From assembly GCA_049687495.1 (NCBI GenBank), contig JBAVJB010000071.1:1-19307 (forward strand): DNA of 19,307 nucleotides, given 5' to 3'. Origin of the DNA: Salinimicrobium sp049687495. Lineage in GTDB: Bacteria > Bacteroidota > Bacteroidia > Flavobacteriales > Flavobacteriaceae. Each line of letters opens with the position of its first letter. Position 1 is the first letter of the stretch. The notes below the pieces were generated by a model, which did no database searches, was not told where the DNA came from, and worked only from the letters and a program-made list of their open reading frames with translations. This document shows positions 13,288 through 19,307 of this stretch, in pieces. Both the position numbers and the translations under genes were made by a program.

Positions 13288-15178
13288 AGAAACACTTCAA
13301 AAGTACTGGGGTTTCTCTTCTTTTCGCCCGCTGCAAAAGGAGATCATCGACGCTGTGCTTTCCAAAAATGATATTTTGGCCCTGCTGCCTACCGGCGGCG
13401 GAAAATCTTTATGTTTCCAGGTTCCCGCCATGGCAATGGATGGGATCTGCATTGTGATCTCGCCGCTTGTCGCCCTCATGCAGGACCAGGTGAACGCGCT
13501 TCAGAAAAAAGGAATAAAAGCCATGGCACTGCCCGGCGGCACTCCTTTTGCTGAAGTTGATACTTTGCTGGACAACTGCATCTACGGAAATTATAAATTC
13601 CTTTACCTCTCGCCCGAAAGACTGCAACAGGACCTGGTGCAGGAGCGTATCAAGCAGATGCCGCTCAACCTGATAGCCATTGACGAAGCACATTGCATCT
13701 CGCAATGGGGCCACGACTTTAGGCCGGCCTACCGCGACATTGCCCTGCTGCGCGAATTGCAGCCCGGGGTACCGATGATCGCGCTTACCGCTACCGCAAC
13801 AAAACCTGTGGTAAAAGACATTTTAGAGCAGCTGGATTTTAAGGAACCTAAGGTCTTTCAAAACAGTTTCCTTCGTGAGAATCTTGGTTACCATGTGAAG
13901 CAGGTACAGGATAAGAATTATTACCTCGAAAAACTTTTAAGGGAACACGACGAGTCAGCCATCATCTATGTTCGCAGCAGGAAAGCCACTGTTGAGCTTT
14001 CAGACTTACTTGTCAAAAAGGGCATTTCTGCCACCTCTTTCCATGGAGGCCTTACTCAAAAGGAGAAATCGGGAAGACTGCAGCAATGGCTAAAGAACGA
14101 GAAACGGGTAATGGTGGCCACCAATGCCTTTGGAATGGGGATAGACAAGCCCGATGTTCGCAACGTGGTACATATGAACCTGCCGGAGAGCCTGGAGAGC
14201 TACTTCCAGGAAGCAGGCAGGGCAGGCCGTGATGGCAAACCAGCAAAAGCAGTTGTGCTCACCAATGAGAGCGATATTCCCCTGCTTAAAAATCAATTTT
14301 TAGCCACCCTTCCTACTGTTGATTTTGTGAAGCTGGTCTACAGGAAACTCAACACCTATTTTAGAATAGCCTTTGGAGAAGGAGAAGGCAGCACGCATTT
14401 TTTCAATTTTTACGAGTTCTGCAGCAAGTATGAGCTCAACGTGCTGCAGGCTTACAATTCTTTACAGCTGCTGGACCGGCTAAGCGTGCTCAACCTTTCT
14501 GAACAGTTTCAGAAGAAAACAAGGATCCAATTCCTGGTTTCCGGAAAACAGCTTACTTATTATTTAGAGGCCAACCCCATGTTCGACGCGGTTGTAAAGG
14601 CAATTTTGCGCACCTACGGCGGGGCCTTTGACAACAAAATAGACATTAACCTGCAGCTGGTGTGCGAAAAAGCCGGAACCAACCGGGCAGAAGCCGTAAA
14701 ACTGCTGCGCCATCTTGAGAAAGACAACCTGCTGGAATTCGAGCACGACCAGCATGACACCAAAGTGAGCTTTTTAGTGCCGCGTGAGGACGAGGCTACC
14801 ATAAACCCTTTGGCACCATACATCAGGCAGCAGGCAGAGAACAAGCAGCAAAAGATCAGGGATGTTCTGCAGTTCATAAAGAATGACAAACTTTGCAAAA
14901 GCGAACAGCTGCTGCAGTACTTTGGAGAGACCAATACCCGCCCCTGCGGAATTTGTTCGGTATGTATGCCTTCCGAAGAAAAGCTGGACCGCGAAAGCAT
15001 GAAAAAGATCTATTTTAAAATTGTGGGGCTGCTTGAAGAAAAAGAACATTCCTCCAGGGAAATGACCCAAAAATTGCCCTTTTCGGAAGCTCATATTCTG
15101 CAGGTATTAAGGCTGCTGGTAGAGAAAGGAGCCCTGGCCGTAACTGCAGACAATAAATATAAACTGAAGCATTTATGA
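13280..15178 (+). CDS. recQ: RecQ-family ATP-dependent DNA helicase
   Basis: This 3'-5' DNA helicase of 632 residues acts in recombination and stalled-fork processing. Motifs in order are F-R-P-L-Q (15-19), Walker A G-G-G-K-S (39-43), the DEAH box (135-138) followed by C-I-S-Q-W-G-H-D-F-R-P, T-A-T-A (170-173), and motif VI Q-E-A-G-R-A-G-R-D-G (310-319). The zinc cysteines (C539 and C556-x2-C559-x2-C562) come about 170 residues later than in Escherichia coli RecQ, after a helical region that looks like winged helices (370-500). The C-terminus is another winged-helix-like stretch and there is no HRDC domain. The start is TTG, placed by the overlap with the upstream ATPase and by the K-Y-W-G-F-S-S-F-R-P-L-Q block. 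The stop overlaps the fmt ATG as ATGA. Confidence 0.94.
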   Translation: MPKETLQKYWGFSSFRPLQKEIIDAVLSKNDILALLPTGGGKSLCFQVPAMAMDGICIVISPLVALMQDQVNALQKKGIKAMALPGGTPFAEVDTLLDNCIYGNYKFLYLSPERLQQDLVQERIKQMPLNLIAIDEAHCISQWGHDFRPAYRDIALLRELQPGVPMIALTATATKPVVKDILEQLDFKEPKVFQNSFLRENLGYHVKQVQDKNYYLEKLLREHDESAIIYVRSRKATVELSDLLVKKGISATSFHGGLTQKEKSGRLQQWLKNEKRVMVATNAFGMGIDKPDVRNVVHMNLPESLESYFQEAGRAGRDGKPAKAVVLTNESDIPLLKNQFLATLPTVDFVKLVYRKLNTYFRIAFGEGEGSTHFFNFYEFCSKYELNVLQAYNSLQLLDRLSVLNLSEQFQKKTRIQFLVSGKQLTYYLEANPMFDAVVKAILRTYGGAFDNKIDINLQLVCEKAGTNRAEAVKLLRHLEKDNLLEFEHDQHDTKVSFLVPREDEATINPLAPYIRQQAENKQQKIRDVLQFIKNDKLCKSEQLLQYFGETNTRPCGICSVCMPSEEKLDRESMKKIYFKIVGLLEEKEHSSREMTQKLPFSEAHILQVLRLLVEKGALAVTADNKYKLKHL

Positions 15179-16122
15179 GAGATTTACGTATAGTGTTCAT
15201 GGGAACACCCGATTTTGCAGTGGAAACCTTAAAGATTATTGTTGAAGCAGGATACGAAGTTGTTGGGGTGATCACCGCACCGGACAGGCCTGCAGGCAGA
15301 GGACGAAAATTACAGGAGTCGGCGGTGAAGAAGTATGCTAAAGAACAAGGACTGGAAGTTTTACAGCCCACCAACTTAAAAGCCGAAGATTTTCTGCAGG
15401 AACTCAGAGCCTTGCAGGCAAACCTCCAGGTGGTGGTGGCATTTAGAATGCTTCCTGAAGCAGTGTGGAAAATGCCGGAATTTGGCACCTTCAACCTGCA
15501 CGCCTCCCTGCTGCCACAGTACAGGGGAGCCGCACCTATAAACTGGGCAGTGATCAACGGCGAAACCCAGACCGGGGTTTCTACCTTCTTTATAGACGAC
15601 AAGATCGATACCGGTGAGATCATCCTTCAGGAGAAGGTGGACATTGAGCCTAATGAAAATGCCGGTAGCCTGCATGACAAGTTGATGAACACCGGTGCCG
15701 GGCTGGTACTTGAAACCATCAGGAGCATAGAAAAAGGCGATGTAAAGAGGATTCCGCAGGAAAAGACAGAAACCTTACGATCTGCTTACAAACTGAACAA
15801 AGAGAATACCCGCATTGACTGGACCAGCAATATGGATGACATATATAACCTCATTAGAGGCCTTAGTCCCTATCCTACGGCCTGGACCATCCTAAAGAAC
15901 GGCAATGATGACATGATGATGAAGATCTATGATGCAGGTAAAGAAGACGCCCAACATGAACTTGAAATAGGCGCTTTAACATTTGAAGAAAAAAACGTTA
16001 AAGTTGCGATAAAAAACGGCTTTATTATTCTTAAAGAAATCCAGTTGCCGGGCAAAAGGAAGATGCCGGTAAAAGATCTTTTGAACGGCTATGAGTTCTA
16101 TCCAAATGCAAAAGTTCGCTAA
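15175..16122 (+). CDS. fmt: Methionyl-tRNA formyltransferase
   Basis: Fmt formylates initiator Met-tRNA using 10-formyltetrahydrofolate, needed for normal translation start. The 315-residue length is typical. Visible are the N-terminal M-G-T-P-D-F-A (9-15), T-A-P-D-R-P-A-G-R-G-R (35-45), and the catalytic trio Asn107 and His109 (F-N-L-H-A-S-L-L-P) with Asp145 (K-I-D-T-G-E). The C-terminal tRNA-binding domain (about 205-315) is present. The ATG overlaps the recQ stop by 4 bases (ATGA), which implies coupled translation. No def (peptide deformylase) gene is adjacent. No clear terminator follows; the next 184 bases hold the HU promoter region. Confidence 0.97.
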   Translation: MRDLRIVFMGTPDFAVETLKIIVEAGYEVVGVITAPDRPAGRGRKLQESAVKKYAKEQGLEVLQPTNLKAEDFLQELRALQANLQVVVAFRMLPEAVWKMPEFGTFNLHASLLPQYRGAAPINWAVINGETQTGVSTFFIDDKIDTGEIILQEKVDIEPNENAGSLHDKLMNTGAGLVLETIRSIEKGDVKRIPQEKTETLRSAYKLNKENTRIDWTSNMDDIYNLIRGLSPYPTAWTILKNGNDDMMMKIYDAGKEDAQHELEIGALTFEEKNVKVAIKNGFIILKEIQLPGKRKMPVKDLLNGYEFYPNAKVR

Positions 16123-16170
16123 ACCCTTGTGTTTACTGAAATGAGCGAATTTTGGAATTAATCAACAAAG

Positions 16171-16203
16171 GTTATTAACAATTTACCGAAGTTATTAACA
16201 ATT
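16171..16203 (+). promoter_or_regulatory. Paired 13-base direct repeats upstream of the HU promoter
   Basis: GTTATTAACAATT occurs at 16171-16183 and again at 16191-16203, exactly 20 bases apart, about two helical turns. The pair ends 23 bases before the -33 box of the HU promoter, a position that suits an activator or repressor dimer. GTTATTAAC is itself nearly palindromic. No binding protein is known from the sequence. Confidence 0.55.
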
Positions 16204-16226
16204 CAGGCCATTTCCCTTGCCATTAC

Positions 16227-16256
16227 TTGCATGGCAAAGAATTCCATATAAATTTG
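16227..16256 (+). promoter_or_regulatory. Bacteroidota-type promoter of the HU gene
   Basis: TTG (16227-16229), 19 bases, then TAAATTTG (16249-16256): a perfect match to the Bacteroidota TTG/TAnnTTTG pattern. An inverted repeat TTGCCAT / ATGGCAA (16217-16223 and 16231-16237) brackets the -33 box and could be an operator. The ATG is 51 bases past the -7 box. Confidence 0.8.
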
Positions 16257-16306
16257 TAGAGCAAATTAATTAAAGTTTAACCAACAACTATTTAAAAACT
16301 CAAATT

Positions 16307-16579
16307 ATGAACAAGACAGATTTAATCGATGCAATGGCAGAAAACGCAGGGATCTCTAAAGCAGCTGCTAAAAAAGCTTTGGAATCTTTTCTAGAAAACG
16401 TAGAAGGATCTCTTAAGAAAGGTGACCGCGTATCTTTGGTAGGATTTGGATCATGGTCAGTATCTAAAAGAGCTGCCAGAGAAGGAAGAAACCCACAAAC
16501 AGGAAAAACCATTAAAATTGGTGCTAAAAACGTGGTGAAATTCAAAGCCGGAGCAGATCTTCAGAAAGCCGTAAACTAG
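16307..16579 (+). CDS. hup: HU-family DNA-binding protein
   Basis: This 90-residue histone-like protein binds and bends DNA as a dimer in the nucleoid. The N-terminal helices (M-N-K-T-D-L-I-D-A-M-A-E-N-A-G-I-S-K) and the core V-S-L-V-G-F-G-S-W are present. The DNA-gripping arm contains R-N-P-Q-T-G-K (near residues 61-67) with the intercalating proline, and the end V-V-K-F-K-A-G follows. The length is that of HU/IHF subunits, and the arm sequence and context fit HU. Codons here favour A/T-ending forms more than the neighbours do, as is common for highly expressed genes in A/T-rich hosts. It has its own perfect promoter and a strong terminator. Confidence 0.96.
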   Translation: MNKTDLIDAMAENAGISKAAAKKALESFLENVEGSLKKGDRVSLVGFGSWSVSKRAAREGRNPQTGKTIKIGAKNVVKFKAGADLQKAVN

Positions 16580-16605
16580 GCTTCAGAAAACGCTAAAAAA
16601 ATATT

Positions 16606-16633
16606 AAACTCTCCCAGCCGGGAGAGTTTTTTT
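16606..16633 (+). terminator. Terminator of the HU gene
   Basis: A perfect 10-pair stem AAACTCTCCC / GGGAGAGTTT with a 4-base loop is followed by further T residues. It starts 26 bases past the HU stop. Confidence 0.93.
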
Positions 16634-16702
16634 GTTAAATAATGTCAAGTAACGTTTGAAGCTGTACTTTATTTCTTTAGCTTTAAAAGAAAGATCGTTA
16701 CT

Positions 16703-17263
16703 ATGACAACACTTAAACCAGCCAAGGGTCACCTGTTGATCGCCGAACCGTCTCTCACGGGAGATCTTTCATTTAATCGCTCTGTCGTGTTGTTGGCCGA
16801 CCATGCGGAAAGCGGATCAATAGGGTTCATCCTTAACAAAAAGCTAGACTTTACTCTTCAAGACCTTATTCCAGATATGCAAGCAGATTTTCCTGTATAC
16901 AACGGCGGGCCCGTGGAACAGGATAACTTATATTTTATCCATAAAGTACCCGATCTCATTCCAGATAGCATCGAGATTGCCAGTGGGATCTACTGGGGAG
17001 GAAATTTTGAAGTTGTAAAAGGACTCATAAGCCAGGACCTCATCTCGGAGAACGAGATCAAATTTTTCCTGGGATATTCGGGGTGGGAATGTGAACAGCT
17101 TAATGAAGAGCTCAACGCTCATTCCTGGATAGTTGCAGAAAATAAGGACAATAAGGAGGTCCTTAATCGTAAACCCAGCAACTTCTGGAAAGATAAGATG
17201 ATGCAATTAGGCGGCAGTTATGTGATCTGGTCTAACGCACCCGAGAATCCGTCCTATAATTAA
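16703..17263 (+). CDS. YqgE/AlgH family protein
   Basis: This 186-residue conserved protein (DUF179) starts K-G-H-L-L-I-A-E-P-S-L-T-G-D-L-S-F, the family signature. G-S-I-G-F-I-L-N-K (38-46), V-Y-N-G-G-P-V (65-71) and F-L-G-Y-S-G-W-E-C-E-Q-L (122-133) follow. The biochemical function of YqgE is not established; an AlgH homologue affects alginate regulation in Pseudomonas, but nothing similar can be assumed here. It lies 60 bases past the HU terminator, so it probably has its own promoter, though none is clear. Its TAA stop overlaps the stop of the convergent aminotransferase gene. Confidence 0.93.
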   Translation: MTTLKPAKGHLLIAEPSLTGDLSFNRSVVLLADHAESGSIGFILNKKLDFTLQDLIPDMQADFPVYNGGPVEQDNLYFIHKVPDLIPDSIEIASGIYWGGNFEVVKGLISQDLISENEIKFFLGYSGWECEQLNEELNAHSWIVAENKDNKEVLNRKPSNFWKDKMMQLGGSYVIWSNAPENPSYN

Positions 17264-18105
17264 CCCAGGCGCGCGAGCATATTGAGCCTGGAAAGCAGGG
17301 TTTTTGAAACCTCTGCACTATATTCCTTTTTCCGGTACTTACTTACCGGCTGTATCCCCACGACCACATTTGTGATAAACATTTCATCTGCCTTTTGCAG
17401 CTCAAAAGCCGAAATTGAATCTTCAACAAAAGTATAATCAGGCAGTTTTTTCAAGATCTCGATCAATTTTCCTCGAATGATACCTTTCAGACACCCGTCA
17501 GCCAATGGCGGAGTTTTAATGGTCTTCCCATTCACCAGGAAGATATTGCCGTTGAGGGCTTCCACTACACTCTTGTTTTCATTCAGCAGCAAACAATTGC
17601 TATAGTCATTTTCTTTTGCGTAGATACTGCCCAGCACATTGACTGCTTTGTTGTTGGTCTTTAAGGTTGAAAGCAAACCACTGTTCACATAATGATCCTT
17701 GAACAGCTCGACTTCATAAAAGTCATCATTGAGCAAATAAAAAGGCTCATCTAAAGCTTCAGCAGACAGTAAATAGCCAATTTCGTTGGTCGCCGGGGTG
17801 TAAAAACCTCCTTCTTTGCGGTAGACCGAAAAACGGACTCTCGCCGGGGAATTCAGCAGTTCATTTGCCTCCAGAAGGTTTTTGATCTCCTCTTCAAGAA
17901 ATTCCGGAGAAAAAGATTGAGGAATTTCCATCCTCATGATGCGCATGGAAGCCATAAGCCGAAAGTAATGATCTTCCCAGAACATGATCTTGCCGTTGAT
18001 CGCCCTGATGGTTTCAAAGACCGAATCCCCGTAGGCATAACCCCTGTTGTTAATGCTCAATGAAGCCGATTCCTTTTCCTGTATTTCTCCGTTGTGATTG
18101 ACCAT
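17260..18105 (-). CDS. Class IV (branched-chain/ADC-lyase type) PLP aminotransferase
   Basis: This 281-residue fold-type IV PLP enzyme resembles branched-chain aminotransferases and 4-amino-4-deoxychorismate lyases (IlvE, PabC). The N-terminal R-G-Y-A-Y-G-D-S-V-F-E-T-I-R block (21-34) is standard. The likely Schiff-base lysine is K149 (S-T-L-K-T-N-N). V-V-E-A-L-N-G-N-I-F-L (180-190) provides the conserved Glu182, and D-G-C-L-K-G-I-I-R-G (203-212) is the cofactor-phosphate loop. Substrate cannot be fixed from these motifs. A hairpin and T-run sit directly against the ATG, and the 3' end overlaps yqgE tail to tail. It probably follows the START-like gene in one unit, if the hairpin allows read-through. 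Confidence 0.9.
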   Translation of the reverse strand: MVNHNGEIQEKESASLSINNRGYAYGDSVFETIRAINGKIMFWEDHYFRLMASMRIMRMEIPQSFSPEFLEEEIKNLLEANELLNSPARVRFSVYRKEGGFYTPATNEIGYLLSAEALDEPFYLLNDDFYEVELFKDHYVNSGLLSTLKTNNKAVNVLGSIYAKENDYSNCLLLNENKSVVEALNGNIFLVNGKTIKTPPLADGCLKGIIRGKLIEILKKLPDYTFVEDSISAFELQKADEMFITNVVVGIQPVSKYRKKEYSAEVSKTLLSRLNMLARLG

Positions 18106-18128
18106 AAAAAAACCCGTTTAAAAACGGG
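18106..18128 (-). terminator. Terminator or attenuator hairpin ending at the aminotransferase ATG
   Basis: On the minus strand CCCGTTT / AAACGGG with a tight loop is followed by seven T residues, the last of which touches the ATG at 18105. It would end the START-like transcript, but it leaves the aminotransferase gene no leader of its own. Confidence 0.7.
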
Positions 18129-18155
18129 CAAAGTTAGTATTTATATAGGGAAAAT

Positions 18156-18542
18156 CTAAACCGATCCCAATACTGTTTTAAGATCTGAGATCATATTTTC
18201 CCAAAGCATTTTACCTTCTTCTAGTTCGTCTTCCTCGGCAAAATCGGTAACCATGATGGAAACATCCTTGGTGATCTCGTCCACCTGAATGCGAAGCTCA
18301 AAGAAATAGGGCGAATCGTCATCAGAAACCCAACGAAATTTAACTCTTTCGCCAGTTTTCTTGCTCAGCAATTTTGCTTGTTCCTCGCTTCCTTCCCAGA
18401 TAAAGGTAAACATCTCTCCCCTTGAATTCACATTATCGGCATACCATTCACTTAGGCCCGAAGGGGTTGCGATGTAATTGTATAATAGAGACGGCGAAGC
18501 CTGAATTGGAAACTCCATCTCGTACTTTATCTTCTCGTCCAT
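18156..18542 (-). CDS. START-like (SRPBCC) domain protein
   Basis: This 128-residue cytosolic protein has the helix-grip fold. The start K-I-K-Y-E-M-E-F-P-I-Q-A-S-P-S-L-L-Y-N-Y-I-A-T-P-S-G-L-S-E-W is characteristic of the START_2/AHSA1-like group common in Bacteroidota. The middle strands carry F-T-F-I-W-E-G-S and V-K-F-R-W-V-S, and a long C-terminal helix (E-E-G-K-M-L-W-E-N-M-I-S-D-L) closes the ligand cavity. The domain usually binds a hydrophobic ligand or an Hsp90-type partner; neither can be named. The aminotransferase gene is 50 bases downstream on the same strand. The upstream gap is shared with the divergent tRNA-Met promoter. Confidence 0.87.
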   Translation of the reverse strand: MDEKIKYEMEFPIQASPSLLYNYIATPSGLSEWYADNVNSRGEMFTFIWEGSEEQAKLLSKKTGERVKFRWVSDDDSPYFFELRIQVDEITKDVSIMVTDFAEEDELEEGKMLWENMISDLKTVLGSV

Positions 18543-18628
18543 TCTGTGGTTTTTGATTAGTTTCGGGCAATATAATTATTAATTGCAAACTCTAAAAGAA
18601 ATCAAAATAAATATTTCGGAAAAGATAG

Positions 18629-18659
18629 TTTGCCACAAGACAAATTGTTTTTATATTTG
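18629..18659 (+). promoter_or_regulatory. Promoter of tRNA-Met
   Basis: TTTG (18629-18632), 19 bases, then TATATTTG (18652-18659), a perfect TAnnTTTG box. It predicts a start of transcription near 18666 and a leader of about 45 bases before the tRNA. Confidence 0.85.
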
Positions 18660-18711
18660 CACCCGCTAAACAAAACCAGAAGCCTTGAAAAGCTCAGGTT
18701 TTACAGCAAAT

Positions 18712-18785
18712 GGCGAGGTAGCTCAGTTGGTTAGAGCGTCGGATTCATAACCCGGAGGTCACGAGTTCAAATCTCGTTCTCGCTA
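18712..18785 (+). tRNA. tRNA-Met (anticodon CAT)
   Basis: The acceptor GGCGAGG (18712-18718) pairs with TCTCGCT (18778-18784, with two G-U ends). D-stem GCTC/GAGC, T-stem ACGAG/CTCGT with loop TTCAAAT, and anticodon loop TTCATAA with CAT at 34-36 are all present. The anticodon stem has one A-C mismatch at 31/39. There is no C1-A72 mismatch and the D-stem has a C11-G24 pair, so it is more likely elongator than initiator; a lysidine-modified Ile tRNA cannot be excluded. CCA is not encoded (discriminator A, then C-T-A). Confidence 0.92.
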
Positions 18786-18800
18786 CTAAAGTCCCCCAAA

Positions 18801-18830
18801 AAAAGTCCCTTCTAAAAAGGGACTTTTTTT
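18801..18830 (+). terminator. Terminator of tRNA-Met
   Basis: The stem GTCCCTT / AAGGGAC, extended by A-T pairs outward, ends in a run of seven T residues, 15 bases past the tRNA. Confidence 0.92.
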
Positions 18831-18906
18831 ATGCCCGGCTGTCAAGTTTTATAGTTGAAAAGATTGGGAGACCTAAAGGTTTCAAATTTCTCGCGAAACT
18901 TCAGGG

Positions 18907-18918
18907 CTCGCTACTAAA
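18907..18918 (+). repeat. Second copy of the tRNA-Met 3' tail
   Basis: CTCGCTACTAAA at 18907-18918 is identical to 18779-18790, which runs from the tRNA acceptor stem into its downstream flank. The copies are 128 bases apart. Each is followed by a terminator. Upstream of the second copy (18878-18892) a stretch TTTCAAATTTCTCGC vaguely resembles a T-arm, but no complete tRNA can be folded. Confidence 0.6.
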
Positions 18919-18943
18919 AACCCCTTTTTAAGGGGCTTTTTTT
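18916..18943 (+). terminator. Terminator-like hairpin after the duplicated tRNA tail
   Basis: CCCCTT / AAGGGG with a three-T loop follows A residues and is followed by C and seven T residues. Confidence 0.8.
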
Positions 18944-19027
18944 GACCTTGTAGTAAGGTTTTTCTGCGGAAGATTTTGAATTTTGAAGAAATTGAAGCAT
19001 TAAAATTCTCTCCAAGAGTCTCAACAC

Positions 19028-19066
19028 AAAGCCTCCTCAAAAATGACATTTTGGAGGAGGCTTTTT
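19028..19066 (+). terminator. Long hairpin containing copy 4 of the palindrome
   Basis: The lower stem GCCTCCTC (19031-19038) pairs with GAGGAGGC (19054-19061). The upper part is the palindrome CAAAAATGACATTTTG (19038-19053), and five T residues follow at 19062-19066. It looks like a terminator whose upper stem is the recurring palindrome, although no gene lies directly upstream. Confidence 0.75.
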
Positions 19067-19184
19067 CTGCCTGCCCTCCGTTAGGCTTTCTCCTTTATTT
19101 ATCTTTCTGTGTTCCTTATAATGATAAAAATCACCCAAAAACACCCTGAAGTTCAGTAAATTAGATATAACAACCTGAGTAAAG

Positions 19185-19307
19185 GTGAAAAAGGATGATA
19201 TACACAGAAAAAGCACTTACCACGAAGGAAAGATCCTTTCCGTGCGCGGAAGTGTTGTGGATATCTGGTTCGAAAAGGATTTACCCTCCATTTATACCCT
19301 TCTCCGG
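19185..19307 (+). CDS. atpD: F1-ATPase beta subunit, 5' part, probably alternate (N-type) F1Fo ATPase
   Basis: A 41-codon open frame starts at GTG 19185 and runs off the window. An in-frame TGA lies at 19176-19178 and no ATG in this frame is available, so GTG is the start. The peptide contains E-G-K-I-L-S-V-R-G-S-V-V-D-I-W-F-E and D-L-P-S-I-Y-T-L-L. This is the N-terminal beta-barrel of an F1 beta subunit. The V-R-G-S-V-V-D form and L-P-x-I-Y-x-L-L resemble the alternate Na+-type N-ATPase, whose operon begins with atpD, more than the housekeeping enzyme, which usually has I-G-P-V-V-D. The catalytic Walker motifs lie beyond the window. The N-type assignment rests on memory of the family and is an inference. 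Confidence 0.8.
   Translation, partial: MKKDDIHRKSTYHEGKILSVRGSVVDIWFEKDLPSIYTLLR

Larger units (their letters stand above)
18831..19184. other. Gene-free stretch between tRNA-Met and the ATPase gene
   Basis: No coding frame of note is seen. It holds the duplicated tRNA tail (18907-18918), two terminator-like hairpins (18916-18943 and 19028-19066), one copy of the 17-base palindrome, and a short 7-base-period patch (ATTTTGA at 18973 and 18980). The last ~120 bases before the ATPase gene are A/T-rich and should hold its promoter, but I find no perfect -33/-7 pair. Confidence 0.6.

Noticed and set aside
18672..18702. Leader hairpin (AAAACC / GGTTTT) before tRNA-Met as a T-box or riboswitch
   Set aside because: Only short imperfect pairing and no conserved riboswitch core; it is a tRNA leader removed during processing.
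19117..19122. TATAAT before the ATPase gene as a sigma-70 promoter
   Set aside because: No -35 partner, and Bacteroidota use a different -7/-33 pattern; expected by chance in A/T-rich DNA.

Overview
The window looks like a piece of a Flavobacteriaceae (Bacteroidota) chromosome. Two promoters match the Bacteroidota pattern exactly (TTG, 19 bases, TAnnTTTG), ahead of the HU gene and the tRNA gene. Strong Shine-Dalgarno sites are largely absent. Several genes belong to families typical of this phylum: a DUF4290 protein next to murA, a START-like protein, and short lipoproteins ending their signal in L-S-S-C or L-A-S-C. Nothing in the sequence names a genus.

Most of the window is housekeeping. 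Bases 1-899 hold the 3' part of msrB and a collagen-like lipoprotein. Bases 1085-2476 hold lpdA. From 2582 to 6046 a minus-strand group encodes a PP-loop ATPase, a VWA protein and a MoxR/Mg-chelatase-like AAA+ ATPase. A small outer-membrane barrel protein lies at 6107-6580. aroQ (minus) and xerD (plus) diverge around 7212-7281. An aldo/keto reductase, a small lipoprotein and a ribosome hibernation factor follow on the plus strand. On the minus strand come murA with a DUF4290 gene, then a DUF493 gene. A plus-strand run of NadR-like ATPase, recQ and fmt overlaps end to end. It is followed by HU and yqgE, then a minus-strand class IV aminotransferase and a START-like protein. The right edge has tRNA-Met(CAT), about 400 bases of hairpins with a second copy of the tRNA 3' tail, and the first 41 codons of an F1-ATPase beta subunit that most resembles the alternate (N-type) F1Fo ATPase.

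The least-explained signals are non-coding. (1) Intergenic tracts have a degenerate 7-base period (8179-8241, 8287-8321, and both arms around the terminator at 2520-2548). (2) A 17-base palindrome close to CAAAAATGNCATTTTTG sits 4-12 bases past three stop codons and once more inside a terminator stem. (3) Paired 13-base direct repeats lie upstream of the HU promoter. (4) The tRNA-Met tail is duplicated beside the probable N-ATPase operon, consistent with insertion at the tRNA. Among proteins, MurA has Asp where fosfomycin-sensitive enzymes have the target Cys, and RecQ carries its zinc motif unusually far towards the C-terminus. I saw no CRISPR array, insertion sequence, prophage or clear defence locus.
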